Part shown: one piece after another, positions 41,742 to 50,955 of the stretch
Layout of the letters: every line of letters starts with the position of its first letter
Numbering within the stretch: position 1 is the first letter of the stretch
From: Oscillospiraceae bacterium
GTDB lineage: Bacteria; Bacillota; Clostridia; Oscillospirales; CAG-272
Length of the DNA stretch: 64,000 nt
Direction of reading: 5' to 3'
Assembly: GCA_015063625.1 (NCBI GenBank)
Contig: SVTT01000006.1
Location: 36,362 to 100,361, forward strand
Notes under the pieces: generated by a model
Told to the model about the DNA's origin: nothing
Database searches by the model: none
The model's input: only the letters and a program-made list of their open reading frames with translations
Program-made: the position numbers and the translations under genes

Positions 41742-43898
41742 TTACATATTCATTCCTTTTGGCGCGGATATCGTCCTTTTCTTTTCGTAAAGCAGCTGAT
41801 ATTCACTGCTCATATTCTCGTCATCTGCCTTGAGAATAAGCGTCATACTACCCGCATCAACAGCAGGCAAAACACAACACACGCTCGCACCCTCCTTGTT
41901 CGCATTCGACTCTGCCTCGGCATTTTCCCATTTGAGAAGTGAGATTTCTTCATCTCCTATTTTGAGCATGACCTCAACCGAGGCATTGACTTTATCTTTG
42001 CTATCATTGAGCAACCATATCTCTGCGGTAAATCTGTCTCCCGACTTCCAATCAAAGTGCGGTATTCTTGCGCTGAACATCTTAGAACGCAGTGCATCTC
42101 TCGTTGCAAAATATCCGGGCTTGGGAATTGCCGGATAGCGAACGATGCTAAGGTTTGCCGCAGTTATCCACGGCTCGTTGAAATCCCAATTAAGCGCCGC
42201 GCTGCAATGAGGCCACTGCCTTCTCGCTTCCTCAAATATTCCCTTCATTCCCTCACACTGAAGCCAATCGGACTGAGCAACTCGTTCTTCTACCGTCGCC
42301 TCGTTGCCGAAATACATCTTAAGAGTTTCCACGCATGCGTGGGATTCAGGCATCCAAGCTCTCATTGCGTGATGCAATTTCCACGAGGGCGTCTCTCTGA
42401 TCTCGTCAAGCTCGTCGGCCGGTATGATCTGCCTCAAAGCTTCCATGGGAGATATCGACGGAACGCCGAACTCGGTGTATGCAGTGTGGTTTGAATTTTG
42501 GAAGCACTCGAAAACGTCGCGCCATCGGTTCTTATATCTTTCGTCATAAAACTTATATCCGCCGTGTCCCATTCCTTCAAGAGGTGATGTCATAATAAAC
42601 GGCGTATATTTGTCAAGCCGGTAGCAAAGACTTCCGAGCAAACGGAGCGGCAGGGATTGATCACTCATTCCCGACCAGGCGTTGAACAGCTCGTTTCCTC
42701 CACTCCAAAGCACGATACAAGCGTGTCTGCGGAGTGCCCTTATCATTGCCGTAGCCTCGCTTTCGAGCACGGACAGATATTTTTCGTCGTTGGGATATGC
42801 GTTGCAGGCAAGCATAAATTCCTGCCACACCATAATTCCCTTTTTGTCGCAAATGTCGTAAAAATCTTTTTTACAGAACGAAGCACCGCCCCACAGACGA
42901 AGTATATTCATATTTGCGTCTACAACAAGATCGGTAAGCTCGTCGTAATTCTCTCGTTTAATTCTTCCCCAGAAGATATCGGCGTTTACGAAGTTCGAGC
43001 CCTTCATAAATATGCGTCTGCCGTTAAGCTCCATCGTAAAGGGGGCGGGGTAACGTGACTTGGGGAAGCCCGACGGATCGTGAGCTCCCACGTTGCGCAG
43101 GAGTCTTACTCTGCGAAAGCCAAGTGTTCCGCTCTTTTTATATTCGCCGTTCTCGATCGTCCATTTGTACAGATAAGCCTCGCCCTGACCGTTACACCAC
43201 CAAAGATTTGGATGATTCACCTCAAAGCTCTTGCCGTCGCCATTGTAAATGAGATGATCCTCGGCATCGTAAAGCTTGACGGTACAAGCAACATTGCAAT
43301 CTATATTGAAAGAAACCGTTGCCTTATCTAAATTTTCGCTAAGCACGTATGTAGGCTCGCAATCATATATGTAAGCATCGGTTCTCGTTTCGATGTATGC
43401 ATCCTGCCACATTCCCGATATGAGCAAACGAGGATTCCAGTCCCAGCCGTAGCACACGGGAGGCTTACAGGACGCATCTGCCTCGTCACGCGTACCTGCC
43501 CGCGCACCCTCGCGCTTGGGGTGAGGATAGATAAACACGCAAAGCTCGTCGTCGCCTGTCAGCATATCGGTGATATTTATTTCTACGGGCTTGAACATTC
43601 CCTCATAGGAATATATCTTTTTATGATTCAGAAGTATGTCGTATCGGTAATCGATTCCGCCGCTTACGAACCAGACGCTCTCGCCGTCCTTTTTTTCGTA
43701 TTCAAGACGGGTAAGGTAGGCCCAAGAATCATTTTCAAGAGCTTCGTATTTGGTACAGTTCTCACCGTACATCGGGTCACCAAAGCCGACATGTTCACCG
43801 TAATCAAGCTGAACATTTCCCGGGACGTGAGCATCGAACTCCTCGTTGATTGAATCCTTGCGGATGCGAACACCCTTCCATTTTTGGCAAAAACGCAT
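41742..43898 (-). CDS. Glycoside hydrolase family 2 beta-mannosidase-like enzyme
   Basis: 718 residues. Sugar-binding domain (GNVQLDYGEHVGFGDP), then the immunoglobulin-like domain (LWWCNGQGEAYLYKW) and the TIM barrel. The acid/base is in VLWSGGNELF (N-E pair) and the nucleophile in AYTEFGVPS, the beta-mannosidase pattern. No signal peptide, so it would cleave imported manno-oligosaccharides or glycan fragments. C-terminal residues 620-718 are a beta-sandwich. Length is shorter than the usual 800-880. The GC content and codon use are lower than in adjacent genes, and mobile debris lies on its 3' side, which hints at transfer. Its promoter is at 43966-43994. Confidence 0.88.
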   Translation of the reverse strand: MRFCQKWKGVRIRKDSINEEFDAHVPGNVQLDYGEHVGFGDPMYGENCTKYEALENDSWAYLTRLEYEKKDGESVWFVSGGIDYRYDILLNHKKIYSYEGMFKPVEINITDMLTGDDELCVFIYPHPKREGARAGTRDEADASCKPPVCYGWDWNPRLLISGMWQDAYIETRTDAYIYDCEPTYVLSENLDKATVSFNIDCNVACTVKLYDAEDHLIYNGDGKSFEVNHPNLWWCNGQGEAYLYKWTIENGEYKKSGTLGFRRVRLLRNVGAHDPSGFPKSRYPAPFTMELNGRRIFMKGSNFVNADIFWGRIKRENYDELTDLVVDANMNILRLWGGASFCKKDFYDICDKKGIMVWQEFMLACNAYPNDEKYLSVLESEATAMIRALRRHACIVLWSGGNELFNAWSGMSDQSLPLRLLGSLCYRLDKYTPFIMTSPLEGMGHGGYKFYDERYKNRWRDVFECFQNSNHTAYTEFGVPSISPMEALRQIIPADELDEIRETPSWKLHHAMRAWMPESHACVETLKMYFGNEATVEERVAQSDWLQCEGMKGIFEEARRQWPHCSAALNWDFNEPWITAANLSIVRYPAIPKPGYFATRDALRSKMFSARIPHFDWKSGDRFTAEIWLLNDSKDKVNASVEVMLKIGDEEISLLKWENAEAESNANKEGASVCCVLPAVDAGSMTLILKADDENMSSEYQLLYEKKRTISAPKGMNM

Positions 43899-43965
43899 AT
43901 GATCTACCCTTTCTCATTATCATGACATCTTCGCTGCGGTTGCTCTTCACGGTTTATGCACCTTG

Positions 43966-43994
43966 ATTATACCAAATGTCTGCAATTGGGTCAA
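43966..43994 (-). promoter_or_regulatory. Promoter of the beta-mannosidase gene
   Basis: On the minus strand TTGACC, 17 bp, TATAAT, about 68 bp upstream of the start. Confidence 0.75.
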
Positions 43995-44142
43995 GACGTA
44001 TAATGTTTGCATCGACACAAATTTTAATAAATACGCAGAAGAAAAGCATCATTGCAAGCAAACGTCTTCAGCTTTACAAGGGCGCCCGCAAAGCAACCGA
44101 CATCATTTTTCCCCTTTTTTCAATTCTGCAATCATCATACTC

Positions 44143-44171
44143 TTGACAAACGATAATGCCAAATATATAAT
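44143..44171 (+). promoter_or_regulatory. Promoter of the LysR regulator gene
   Basis: TTGACA, 17 bp, TATAAT, 32 bp before the start. TTTGATAATTTGG follows the -10 and could be an autoregulatory site. Confidence 0.8.
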
Positions 44172-44203
44172 GATCATAGGTTTGATAATTTGGGGGTTAT
44201 GCT

Positions 44204-45076
44204 ATGGAATTGACTCAGCTTCAATATTTTGCGGCAGTTGCCGACAGCCTTCATATGACACACACCGCCGAGCGTCTGCACGTGGCGCAGCCCGCGCTGT
44301 CGCAGGCGATCAGCCGTCTGGAGCGTGAGCTTGGCGTGGCGCTCTTTTCGCGCGAGGGGCGTCACCTTACACTGACCCCTTACGGTCGGTTTCTGAAGGA
44401 GCGCCTGCGCACGCCGCTTTCGGTCCTGGAGGGTATCCCGCGCGAATTGAGGGAAATGACCTCCTTTGAAAAGCACACCGTCAGGCTCAACGTGATGGCG
44501 GCGACCTCGCTGGTGACAGATGCCATCATCGAATATCAGAAAAGACATGCCGATATTCGCTTCTGCCTTCTCCAGAACGCCGAGGAGGACTGCGACCTGT
44601 CGGTCGGCACGAGCGCTGCGCCCCCCACCGACGGCAGTGTCACCGCCTTTGACGAGCGCATCTTTCTTGCCGTTCCCATCGGCAGTCGCTACGCCGAAGG
44701 CGAGAGCGTGCGCCTTGCCGATATGGCAAACGAAAATTTTATCAGCCTTGCGGGTCAGCGCCGCCTGCGCGGGATCTGTGACAGCTTTTGCATGCAAGCG
44801 GGCTTTACCCCCCGTGTGGTCTTTGAAAGCGACAACCCCACCTCGGTCAAAAACCTGATCGCCGCCCATGCGGGCGTAGGCTTTTGGCCCGAATATTCCT
44901 TTGGCATCTGCGCTGATGCCGAGGTCAAGCTGCTGCCCCTCTCGGACGTGGAAAGCCACCGTTATCTGGTGCTTGAGGAACGCAATCGCCACGAGGAGAC
45001 GCACCGCTTCTTCCTCTTCCTTTGCGACTATATTGCCATGCAAAAGGAGCGTGCATCGCAACAGAAAAAGGGATAA
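44204..45076 (+). CDS. LysR family transcriptional regulator
   Basis: 290 residues. N-terminal HTH (LTQLQYFAAVADSLHMTHTA, LHVAQPALSQAISRLE), linker helix, then the periplasmic-binding-like effector domain (about residues 90-290). It is monocistronic and faces away from the beta-mannosidase gene. LysR proteins commonly act on the divergent neighbour, so that enzyme is a possible target, but the two starts are 306 bp apart and each has its own promoter. Ligand unknown. A strong terminator follows. Confidence 0.93.
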   Translation: MELTQLQYFAAVADSLHMTHTAERLHVAQPALSQAISRLERELGVALFSREGRHLTLTPYGRFLKERLRTPLSVLEGIPRELREMTSFEKHTVRLNVMAATSLVTDAIIEYQKRHADIRFCLLQNAEEDCDLSVGTSAAPPTDGSVTAFDERIFLAVPIGSRYAEGESVRLADMANENFISLAGQRRLRGICDSFCMQAGFTPRVVFESDNPTSVKNLIAAHAGVGFWPEYSFGICADAEVKLLPLSDVESHRYLVLEERNRHEETHRFFLFLCDYIAMQKERASQQKKG

Positions 45077-45128
45077 ACCGTACCGCCAAAGGTGTCGGAT
45101 CATTCACTCAGCCCCGAAAAAGCAAAGA

Positions 45129-45170
45129 GTTCGGTCAATTGCTTTTAAAAGCAATTGACCGAACCTTTTT
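45129..45170. terminator. Bidirectional terminator between lysR and the nucleotidyltransferase gene
   Basis: Perfect 36-bp palindrome (GTTCGGTCAATTGCTTTT and its complement) followed by CTTTTT. Confidence 0.9.
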
Positions 45171-45178
45171 GGGTCGTA

Positions 45179-46087
45179 TCACCGATAAAGAGGCTCGGTG
45201 TAGACGCCTGCCTCGTGCAGTGCACGGAAGGACTCGACCACCGCATCCTTGTCCTCGTGATAGGTGACACCAAACCAGCGGTCGCGGGTGGTCAGCACCT
45301 CAACGGTGGCGGTACCCTTTTGGATCATTCCGTCGATGACTGCGGGCAGGAGGTACTCTGCCTTCAGATCCTCGGGCTTGAGACCTGCCAAAAATGTCTT
45401 GAAGCCCCTCTCCAGCTCGTCAAAGAACTCGGGGGTCAGCGCCCACATGTTCATCGAAACGATGGAATCGGCATCCACGGGGGTGCGAACGCCATTGACC
45501 TCGGTGGCGGCACCGTCGCCGTCCTTGACAAGACCGCCGGTCTCGACCACGCCCTCAAGGAGGCCGCTATCACTCACGCGGCAGATGCCGCGGGTCACGC
45601 TGCCGTTGTCGCTGAGTGTGTTTTTGAGAATAAAGCCCGCCATGCAGAAGGCGTTGCCCTTGCCCGCGTTCTTCACAAGGAAATCGTGTGCAAGGCAAAA
45701 GCCCTCCTTGCCGTAGTAATCGTCGGCGTTGATCACCAAAAAGGGCTCGTTGACGATGCCCTTACAGGACAGTACTGCCTGACCCGTGCCCCAGGGCTTT
45801 TTACGGTCGGGGGGACAGGTGAAGCCGTCGGGAAGATTCTCCTTCTCCTGGAAGGCGTACGCCACGGGGCAGATCTTCTCGATGCGGTTGCCGATGATGG
45901 CGCGGAAATCCTCCTCGAGATCGCGGCGGATAATAAAAACGACGCGATCAAAGCCAGCTTCGAGTGCATCATGAATGGAATAATCCATAATGATCTCGCC
46001 GCCGGGGCCTACCGGCTCCAGCTGCTTGATTCCCTTTCCGAAACGGGAGCCGATGCCGGCTGCCATAACTACAAGACTGGTTTTCAT
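45179..46087 (-). CDS. Sugar nucleotidyltransferase (NTP_transferase family)
   Basis: 302 residues. LVVMAAGIGSRFGKGIKQLE is the nucleotide-binding signature (G-x-G-x-R-x...K); VINADDYYG gives the metal-binding Asp; a late AEYLLPAVIDGMI and RWFGVTYHEDK fit the family. It would couple a sugar-1-phosphate to a nucleotide for envelope glycans. Two adjacent ATGs exist; 46087 has the better distance (7) from AAAGGAG. It follows the Wzz-like gene on the same strand with a 39-bp gap, so both are probably co-transcribed. Confidence 0.87.
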   Translation of the reverse strand: MKTSLVVMAAGIGSRFGKGIKQLEPVGPGGEIIMDYSIHDALEAGFDRVVFIIRRDLEEDFRAIIGNRIEKICPVAYAFQEKENLPDGFTCPPDRKKPWGTGQAVLSCKGIVNEPFLVINADDYYGKEGFCLAHDFLVKNAGKGNAFCMAGFILKNTLSDNGSVTRGICRVSDSGLLEGVVETGGLVKDGDGAATEVNGVRTPVDADSIVSMNMWALTPEFFDELERGFKTFLAGLKPEDLKAEYLLPAVIDGMIQKGTATVEVLTTRDRWFGVTYHEDKDAVVESFRALHEAGVYTEPLYR

Positions 46088-46126
46088 CATATATCTCCTT
46101 TATGCAAATTGATAACGGGGAAAATG

Positions 46127-47422
46127 TTATGTGGGCTCGGAGGGGAGCTCCTTTGCCTCATGGACCGCTACCGTGCCGAGCAGACGGCAGGAAAGCGAGG
46201 AAAGCCGCGACGCGGCGCCGCGAAGAGGCTTGGCACAGCAGATACGGGGGCGAACTGCGAGCAGATAAGAGGAGAGCACCGTGGCGGGCACGGTAGCATC
46301 GGCGTGCTCAAGGGTCGGCAACAGCAGCAGCACGTCGTCATACTCGGCGCGAAGCGCCGTCACGCACGCCGCCATGGCAGGACAAGCAAGCAGATCCGCG
46401 CCTGTGGCAGGCACCTTGCCGCGCGACATGCGCGCGATGCCGTCCTTGCCGCGCTCGATCGCGGCACTGCTCTTGGCGCTGCCGCCAAGCACCTCGGAAA
46501 GCCCTGCCGACGTGACGGGAAGCATGGGCTCTGCGGCATGCCAGTCGGCATCGACCAGCAGTACGCTTCTGCCTGCGGCGGCAAGCGACGCAGCCAGTGC
46601 CAATGCCAGCTCCTCCTTGCCCTCTCCCATCACAGTTGAGGAAATACCGATCACCGCACCGTCCTCCTTCCCCAACGCAGCGAGATACGCGGTGCGAAGC
46701 GCCGTCAGTGCATCATCCGCACCGCTGTGCGGCAGCGTCAGGCTACTCAGAAGGGGCACGTCGGGAAGGGCGCGCACGATCTCCTCCTCATCCTCCAGGC
46801 GATTGCCGAACAGGAAGCGGAGCAAAAAATAAATATAAGTGAGCAGTGCACCCGCAGCGGCGGCAATACTGCCGAACAGCGCAGGACGCGGAAAGACCTT
46901 CACGGCGCCCTCGGAGGCCCGAAGCAGTGTGACCGAGGTGTGCGCGCTCTGTAAATTGGGCCAGACGGTTTCCTGGATATAAAGGGGCACCTCCTGCTCG
47001 ATCACGCGGGACAGATGAAGCGCAAGCTGCGCATCGGTATGTGAAACCGTGACACGGAAGGAGGTCCCGTCGGGCAGGGCGCGAAGGCAATCGCGCAGGG
47101 TGCTGCGATCCAGTCCGACCACGCCTGCCCGTTCGACCACACGGTCAAGGAAGACATCGCTTTGGGGCAAGAGCTCGGCATAATCCTTGGCAAGCGTCTG
47201 GATCACCGCCAGCTGCGAGGAGGTCAGTCCGTATTGCTCAAGATAAGCATCGGACTGAAAATTGCGCACGTAGAACACCGAGGTGCTCTCCCAAACCGCG
47301 TGGAACAGCAGACCGCCACCCGCAACCAGCACGGCAAGGATCAGTGTCACCGCCAGAATGGGCATCCACCGTTTTTTCAAAACTCTGCCGAGATCACTAA
47401 GGGTCAGATATTCACTTTTCAA
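46127..47422 (-). CDS. Wzz-type chain-length regulator fused to a degenerate BY-kinase domain
   Basis: About 431 residues. N-terminal Wzz domain: LTLSDLGRVLKKRWMPILAV enters the first membrane helix, a long extracytoplasmic segment follows, and a second helix lies near residues 188-210 (LFGSIAAAAGALLTYIYFLL). The C-terminal half is a CpsD/BY-kinase fold: Walker A region SSTVMGEGKEELALALAASL and Walker A' SVLLVDADWH. The usual G-E-G-K-T/S is G-E-G-K-E, and no C-terminal tyrosine cluster is present, so kinase activity is doubtful. Presumed role: control of polysaccharide length. The start is uncertain: TTG 47422 follows AGGTGAGGACC; GTG 47431 and ATG 47461 (no ribosome site) are alternatives. 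Promoter at 47527-47555. Confidence 0.78.
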   Translation of the reverse strand: MKSEYLTLSDLGRVLKKRWMPILAVTLILAVLVAGGGLLFHAVWESTSVFYVRNFQSDAYLEQYGLTSSQLAVIQTLAKDYAELLPQSDVFLDRVVERAGVVGLDRSTLRDCLRALPDGTSFRVTVSHTDAQLALHLSRVIEQEVPLYIQETVWPNLQSAHTSVTLLRASEGAVKVFPRPALFGSIAAAAGALLTYIYFLLRFLFGNRLEDEEEIVRALPDVPLLSSLTLPHSGADDALTALRTAYLAALGKEDGAVIGISSTVMGEGKEELALALAASLAAAGRSVLLVDADWHAAEPMLPVTSAGLSEVLGGSAKSSAAIERGKDGIARMSRGKVPATGADLLACPAMAACVTALRAEYDDVLLLLPTLEHADATVPATVLSSYLLAVRPRICCAKPLRGAASRLSSLSCRLLGTVAVHEAKELPSEPT

Positions 47423-47526
47423 GGTCCTCACCTCTCTTTTCTGCCGCCCTGCGGCAGACATCGGATCAAAATTGCCGCCGCATCACCCGTCGGGACACTG
47501 CCGACCGTCGCATGGCGGATGAGTTT

Positions 47527-47555
47527 AGTATACCATACTTTACATGTTTTTGCAA
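47527..47555 (-). promoter_or_regulatory. Promoter of the wzz-like/nucleotidyltransferase operon
   Basis: On the minus strand TTGCAA, 17 bp, TATACT. Confidence 0.75.
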
Positions 47556-47617
47556 GTGGGAAAATGCAGACAGGCTGTATGCCCGTTTTTGCGTGCGGCT
47601 TTTCTCGCTCGCTCCTA

Positions 47618-47646
47618 TTGCAAAAAGAAGCAAACTGTGCTACAAT
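47618..47646 (+). promoter_or_regulatory. Promoter of the MBOAT-like/AlgJ-like genes
   Basis: TTGCAA, 17 bp, TACAAT with TGTGC before the -10; it diverges from the wzz-like promoter 63 bp away. Confidence 0.8.
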
Positions 47647-47697
47647 ATTCTTAATTACGATCTGCGCGCTCGCGCGCGAGAAAGGAGAAGCACCGAT

Positions 47698-49071
47698 ATG
47701 CAGCTGTCATCCCCCTTTTTTTTGCTGATCCTGCTGCCCCTCTCATTTCTGCTTCTTCTGCCCCTGCCGCGAAAAACGCGTCTATCGCTGCTCGCTCCCC
47801 TCTTTGCCGCCTGGTACGTGGCGGCAAATTACGGAAACACGGTGGGGATCCTTGCCGTGCTCTCCCTCCCGCTGTTTTCCTATCTGCTCGCCCTGCCCGC
47901 CCCCGACCTTCTGCCTCGCGTGCGGATGGCTGTCGGTGTGCTACTGCCGCTTGCCGCCGTTCTGACGGCACGCCTCACAGCAGAGCTCGGGATGAGCGGC
48001 ATGCGCTATCCTTACGGCATCACTCTGGTCGCTCTCGCCTCGATCTCGGCAACCGTTGACCGCCTGCGCAGCAAGGCGCCCGTTCCCCAAAACCCCCTGA
48101 TTTTTATCACCTATATCCTCTTTTTCCCCGTGCTGGCACTCGGCCCCGTGATCCGCTATCGGCAATTCATTGCGGCGTGTGACGCGCAGGAGGAGCGCCT
48201 GCTCCACTGCCACTGCGGCGTGCGCCTTTATATGTGGGGCTTTATCAAGCAGCTTGCCATTGCCGCCCCCATGTACCGCGCCATCGGGCAGATCCTTGCG
48301 GGCGGTGACGGCGTACTCAACCCCTTCACTGCGCTCATGCTCCCTCTTTTTGCCTTTCTCTTCCTTTATTTTCTGGTGGGGGGCTGCACCGATATGGCAC
48401 GCGGCATTGCCGAGCTCCTCGGCATTACCACACCCCGCAACCAGAAGACCCCCTTCTCGGCAAGACACCCGCTTGATCTTCTCTTTTTTATGCACCGATC
48501 ACTCACCGCTTATCTGACCGAGTACGTCGGTGCTCCCCTTGCCCGTCGCGGCACTCCTGCGGCAAAGCGTCTTGCAGCACTCCTCATTCTCCTTTGCTTC
48601 CTGCTCTTTTTCCGTGCAAGACCCGAGATCCTGCTGTTCATGCTCCCTCTCGCAGCGCTTTGTCTCCTGCCCCGTCTTCCCCGAAATCGGTGGGGGCGCG
48701 CAGCTCTTTACGTCCTTTCCTTCCTCTCGGTGGCATTCTTCGCGCTTGCTGCGGTGACGGAGGATCCCATTTCCCTGTTCCGGCTTTACGCCACCGTGCT
48801 TGTCAAAAAGGCTCCCTATCAGTTCTATCTTGCCTATAGCGCCATTTCGGGCGCGCGCCTGCTTTACGTGACGGTCGGCTTTTGCGTGCTCGCACTCCTC
48901 TTTTCCCGCTTTTATCCCCTTTGGCTTCGTAAGCTGCCCTCGCGTGCACGGTCGGTGTGCCGCACCGCACAAACCGTCCTGCTGCTCACGCTCTTTCTAT
49001 TTTCCTTCCTTTACTTCCTGCCGCAATTCCCACAATATGCCGACCTGCCCTATCTCGGCTTTTTCGTATGA
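47698..49071 (+). CDS. MBOAT-like membrane protein (AlgI/DltB family) lacking the catalytic His
   Basis: 457 residues with about ten hydrophobic segments. NPLIFITYILFFPVLALGPV and IRYRQF match the AlgI core (P-x-x-x-x-Y-x-x-F-P...GP). FFMHRSLTAYLTEYVGAPL corresponds to the family's W-H-I-S-L ... Y-x-P-L segment and keeps one His (H266). The second, catalytic His (normally in a W-H-G motif about 50 residues on) has no counterpart: the region reads LLILLCFLLFFRARPEILLF. The protein may therefore be a non-enzymatic transporter or scaffold. AAAGGAG precedes the ATG; the frame is open further upstream without a ribosome site. Next gene is the AlgJ-like partner. Confidence 0.78.
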   Translation: MQLSSPFFLLILLPLSFLLLLPLPRKTRLSLLAPLFAAWYVAANYGNTVGILAVLSLPLFSYLLALPAPDLLPRVRMAVGVLLPLAAVLTARLTAELGMSGMRYPYGITLVALASISATVDRLRSKAPVPQNPLIFITYILFFPVLALGPVIRYRQFIAACDAQEERLLHCHCGVRLYMWGFIKQLAIAAPMYRAIGQILAGGDGVLNPFTALMLPLFAFLFLYFLVGGCTDMARGIAELLGITTPRNQKTPFSARHPLDLLFFMHRSLTAYLTEYVGAPLARRGTPAAKRLAALLILLCFLLFFRARPEILLFMLPLAALCLLPRLPRNRWGRAALYVLSFLSVAFFALAAVTEDPISLFRLYATVLVKKAPYQFYLAYSAISGARLLYVTVGFCVLALLFSRFYPLWLRKLPSRARSVCRTAQTVLLLTLFLFSFLYFLPQFPQYADLPYLGFFV

Positions 49072-49084
49072 TGGAGGTGAGCTC

Positions 49085-50188
49085 ATGAAAAAACACCGCA
49101 GGGAGCGTCATTTTCTGACAACGGCTCTCTTTTTCGTGCTCATCCTTTCGCTCTCGATCGCTTACATCACCAACACCTTCGTGGGTGTGCACGACACCGT
49201 GGGCGACCGCTGCTATGACGGCTCGGTGATCGGCAAAAACGACCCCGTGCACCGCATAAACCGCACGGTCTTTCAGGGAAGAGCCCTGCTTGACTCGATC
49301 AAGAAATATGAATATCACCTGTTCGGAATCGTCAACCACGACAACGTGATCGCGGGTAAAAACGATTTTCTGTTCCGCGTAGAGGACCTGCAAACCGGTT
49401 ATCATTATCTGAAGGACTACACCGGCGCGCTCTCCTTCTCGGACGAGGAATCGGCAAGCATTCTTACAGGGCTTCGCCGCCGAAAGGAGCTTTACGGCAA
49501 CCGCGGCGCCATCTACCTCCCCGTGTTTCTCCCCAACGCCCAGACCGTTCACAGCGAGCTGATGCCCTCTTATATGGGGGATATCAGTAAGCATACGCGC
49601 CTGTCGCGCCTGACCGACTACCTTCGCCGAAACGGCTTTGCCGACTTTATTGACATGACGGGCACGCTCATTGCGGCAAAGGGCGAGGACGTGCTCTATA
49701 ACAATACCGAAAACTCGCTCAACACCCTCGGACTCTACTATACCTATCTCACGGTTTGCGGCTTCTTTTCGGAGGGGGCATTTGACCCCGGTGACCTCAT
49801 CAACCTCAACGAGCTGGAGTTTTACCGACATCTGACGACGGGAAAGGACATTGCCGTCGAAGCGGACCTTGAGGATGTGGTAAAAAATCACACCGTTTCG
49901 CTCTCCAACGACACCCTTCTTTCCTACCGCGTGCTCTTCAACTCGGGCTATGCGGCAAAGACCGTGCGCCTTGACTTCAGCGGCATCTCCCCCGACTCAC
50001 CCTCGCTGCTGCTGCAATTCACACGGGTGAGCGACCGACTTTCCATCGAGCCCTTCTTCTCCAACACCTTCGATTTCGTGACCTATCAGCCCGACCTCGA
50101 GGACAACCCTTCCCTATTCCAAACCGCCTCCCCCGACCTCGTGATCCAGTTCATCTATGAGGATGAGCTTTCGCTTTTGCTACAATAA
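49085..50188 (+). CDS. AlgJ/AlgX-like (DHHW-type) envelope protein with altered catalytic motif
   Basis: 367 residues. One N-terminal membrane anchor (HFLTTALFFVLILSLSIAYI) and an extracytoplasmic domain. Order of motifs fits the alginate O-acetylase family: NHDNVIAGKNDFLFRV near residue 90 and IYLPVFLPNAQTVHSELMP; the DHHW position reads NNTENSLNTLGLYY (T208-E-N-S-L), so the Asp-His-His dyad is missing. The C-terminal 130 residues are not recognised. It lies 14 bp after the MBOAT-like gene with GGAGGTGAG as ribosome site. An acetyl-transfer role is unlikely unless other residues substitute. Confidence 0.7.
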   Translation: MKKHRRERHFLTTALFFVLILSLSIAYITNTFVGVHDTVGDRCYDGSVIGKNDPVHRINRTVFQGRALLDSIKKYEYHLFGIVNHDNVIAGKNDFLFRVEDLQTGYHYLKDYTGALSFSDEESASILTGLRRRKELYGNRGAIYLPVFLPNAQTVHSELMPSYMGDISKHTRLSRLTDYLRRNGFADFIDMTGTLIAAKGEDVLYNNTENSLNTLGLYYTYLTVCGFFSEGAFDPGDLINLNELEFYRHLTTGKDIAVEADLEDVVKNHTVSLSNDTLLSYRVLFNSGYAAKTVRLDFSGISPDSPSLLLQFTRVSDRLSIEPFFSNTFDFVTYQPDLEDNPSLFQTASPDLVIQFIYEDELSLLLQ

Positions 50189-50221
50189 AAACACTCGTCA
50201 AAAAGAAAGGGAACCAAAAGC

Positions 50222-50914
50222 ATGGCAGAATGGCTAGACACGGTATTCAAAGGCTTTGATTTCGCCCTGTTTCGGGCAATGCACGATCTTGCACTTGCCG
50301 CAGGCGAGCCCATGACGGCACTGATGAGATTCATCAGCTTTTTTGCCCACGACGGGCTTTGCATGTTCGCGCTCGGGCTGCTGCTCATGTGCTTCAGGCG
50401 CACCAGAAAAATGGGGGCGTGTGTCTTTCTCGCCGTGTGCTGCGGCGGTCTGATCACCAACATCACCCTGAAGAATCTGGTAGGCAGGATCCGCCCCTAT
50501 GCCAACTTCTCGCACCTCGCCTCTACGGTGGAGGGCTGGTGGCAATACGTGGGCTCGGCACGGCTCGGAGAGGCGATCAACACCTCCTTTCCCTCGGGTC
50601 ACACCACCTCTGCCACGGCGGCGATGGTGGGGCTTTTCCTCGCCTCGCGCCACAAGAAGCGCACCTGGCCCGTTCTTCTCTTTCCCTTTCTCATGGGCAT
50701 CTCGCGCATCTATTTGATGGTCCATTACGGCTCTGACGTGCTGGCAGGTCTTGCCTCGGGCACGCTGGGCGCCGTTGCCGCCTATGCGCTCACCCGCCTT
50801 TTGTGGAGAAAGCTGGAGGAGCACCGCGAGAGGCGCTTTTGCGCATTCGTGCTCGAATTCGACCTTGCTGCGTGGATCGCCTCGCTCAAGAAGAGGGATG
50901 CTGCCGCACAGTAA
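50222..50914 (+). CDS. PAP2 superfamily membrane phosphatase
   Basis: 230 residues, five to six hydrophobic helices. The three PAP2 motifs are complete: KNLVGRIRP, PSGHTTSAT and SRIYLMVHYGSDVLAG. Probable substrate undecaprenyl pyrophosphate or phosphatidate; the catalytic histidines face the outside. It follows the AlgJ-like gene by 33 bp and is closed by the terminator at 50927-50955. Confidence 0.92.
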   Translation: MAEWLDTVFKGFDFALFRAMHDLALAAGEPMTALMRFISFFAHDGLCMFALGLLLMCFRRTRKMGACVFLAVCCGGLITNITLKNLVGRIRPYANFSHLASTVEGWWQYVGSARLGEAINTSFPSGHTTSATAAMVGLFLASRHKKRTWPVLLFPFLMGISRIYLMVHYGSDVLAGLASGTLGAVAAYALTRLLWRKLEEHRERRFCAFVLEFDLAAWIASLKKRDAAAQ

Positions 50915-50926
50915 GGAAAAAAGTTT

Positions 50927-50955
50927 GGCGCAGGTCTTGCCTGCGCCCTCTTTTT
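50927..50955 (+). terminator. Terminator overlapping the plsY promoter
   Basis: GGCGCAGG/CCTGCGCC with a 5-nt loop then CTCTTTTT. The 3' arm of the stem contains the -35 of the next promoter. Confidence 0.85.
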
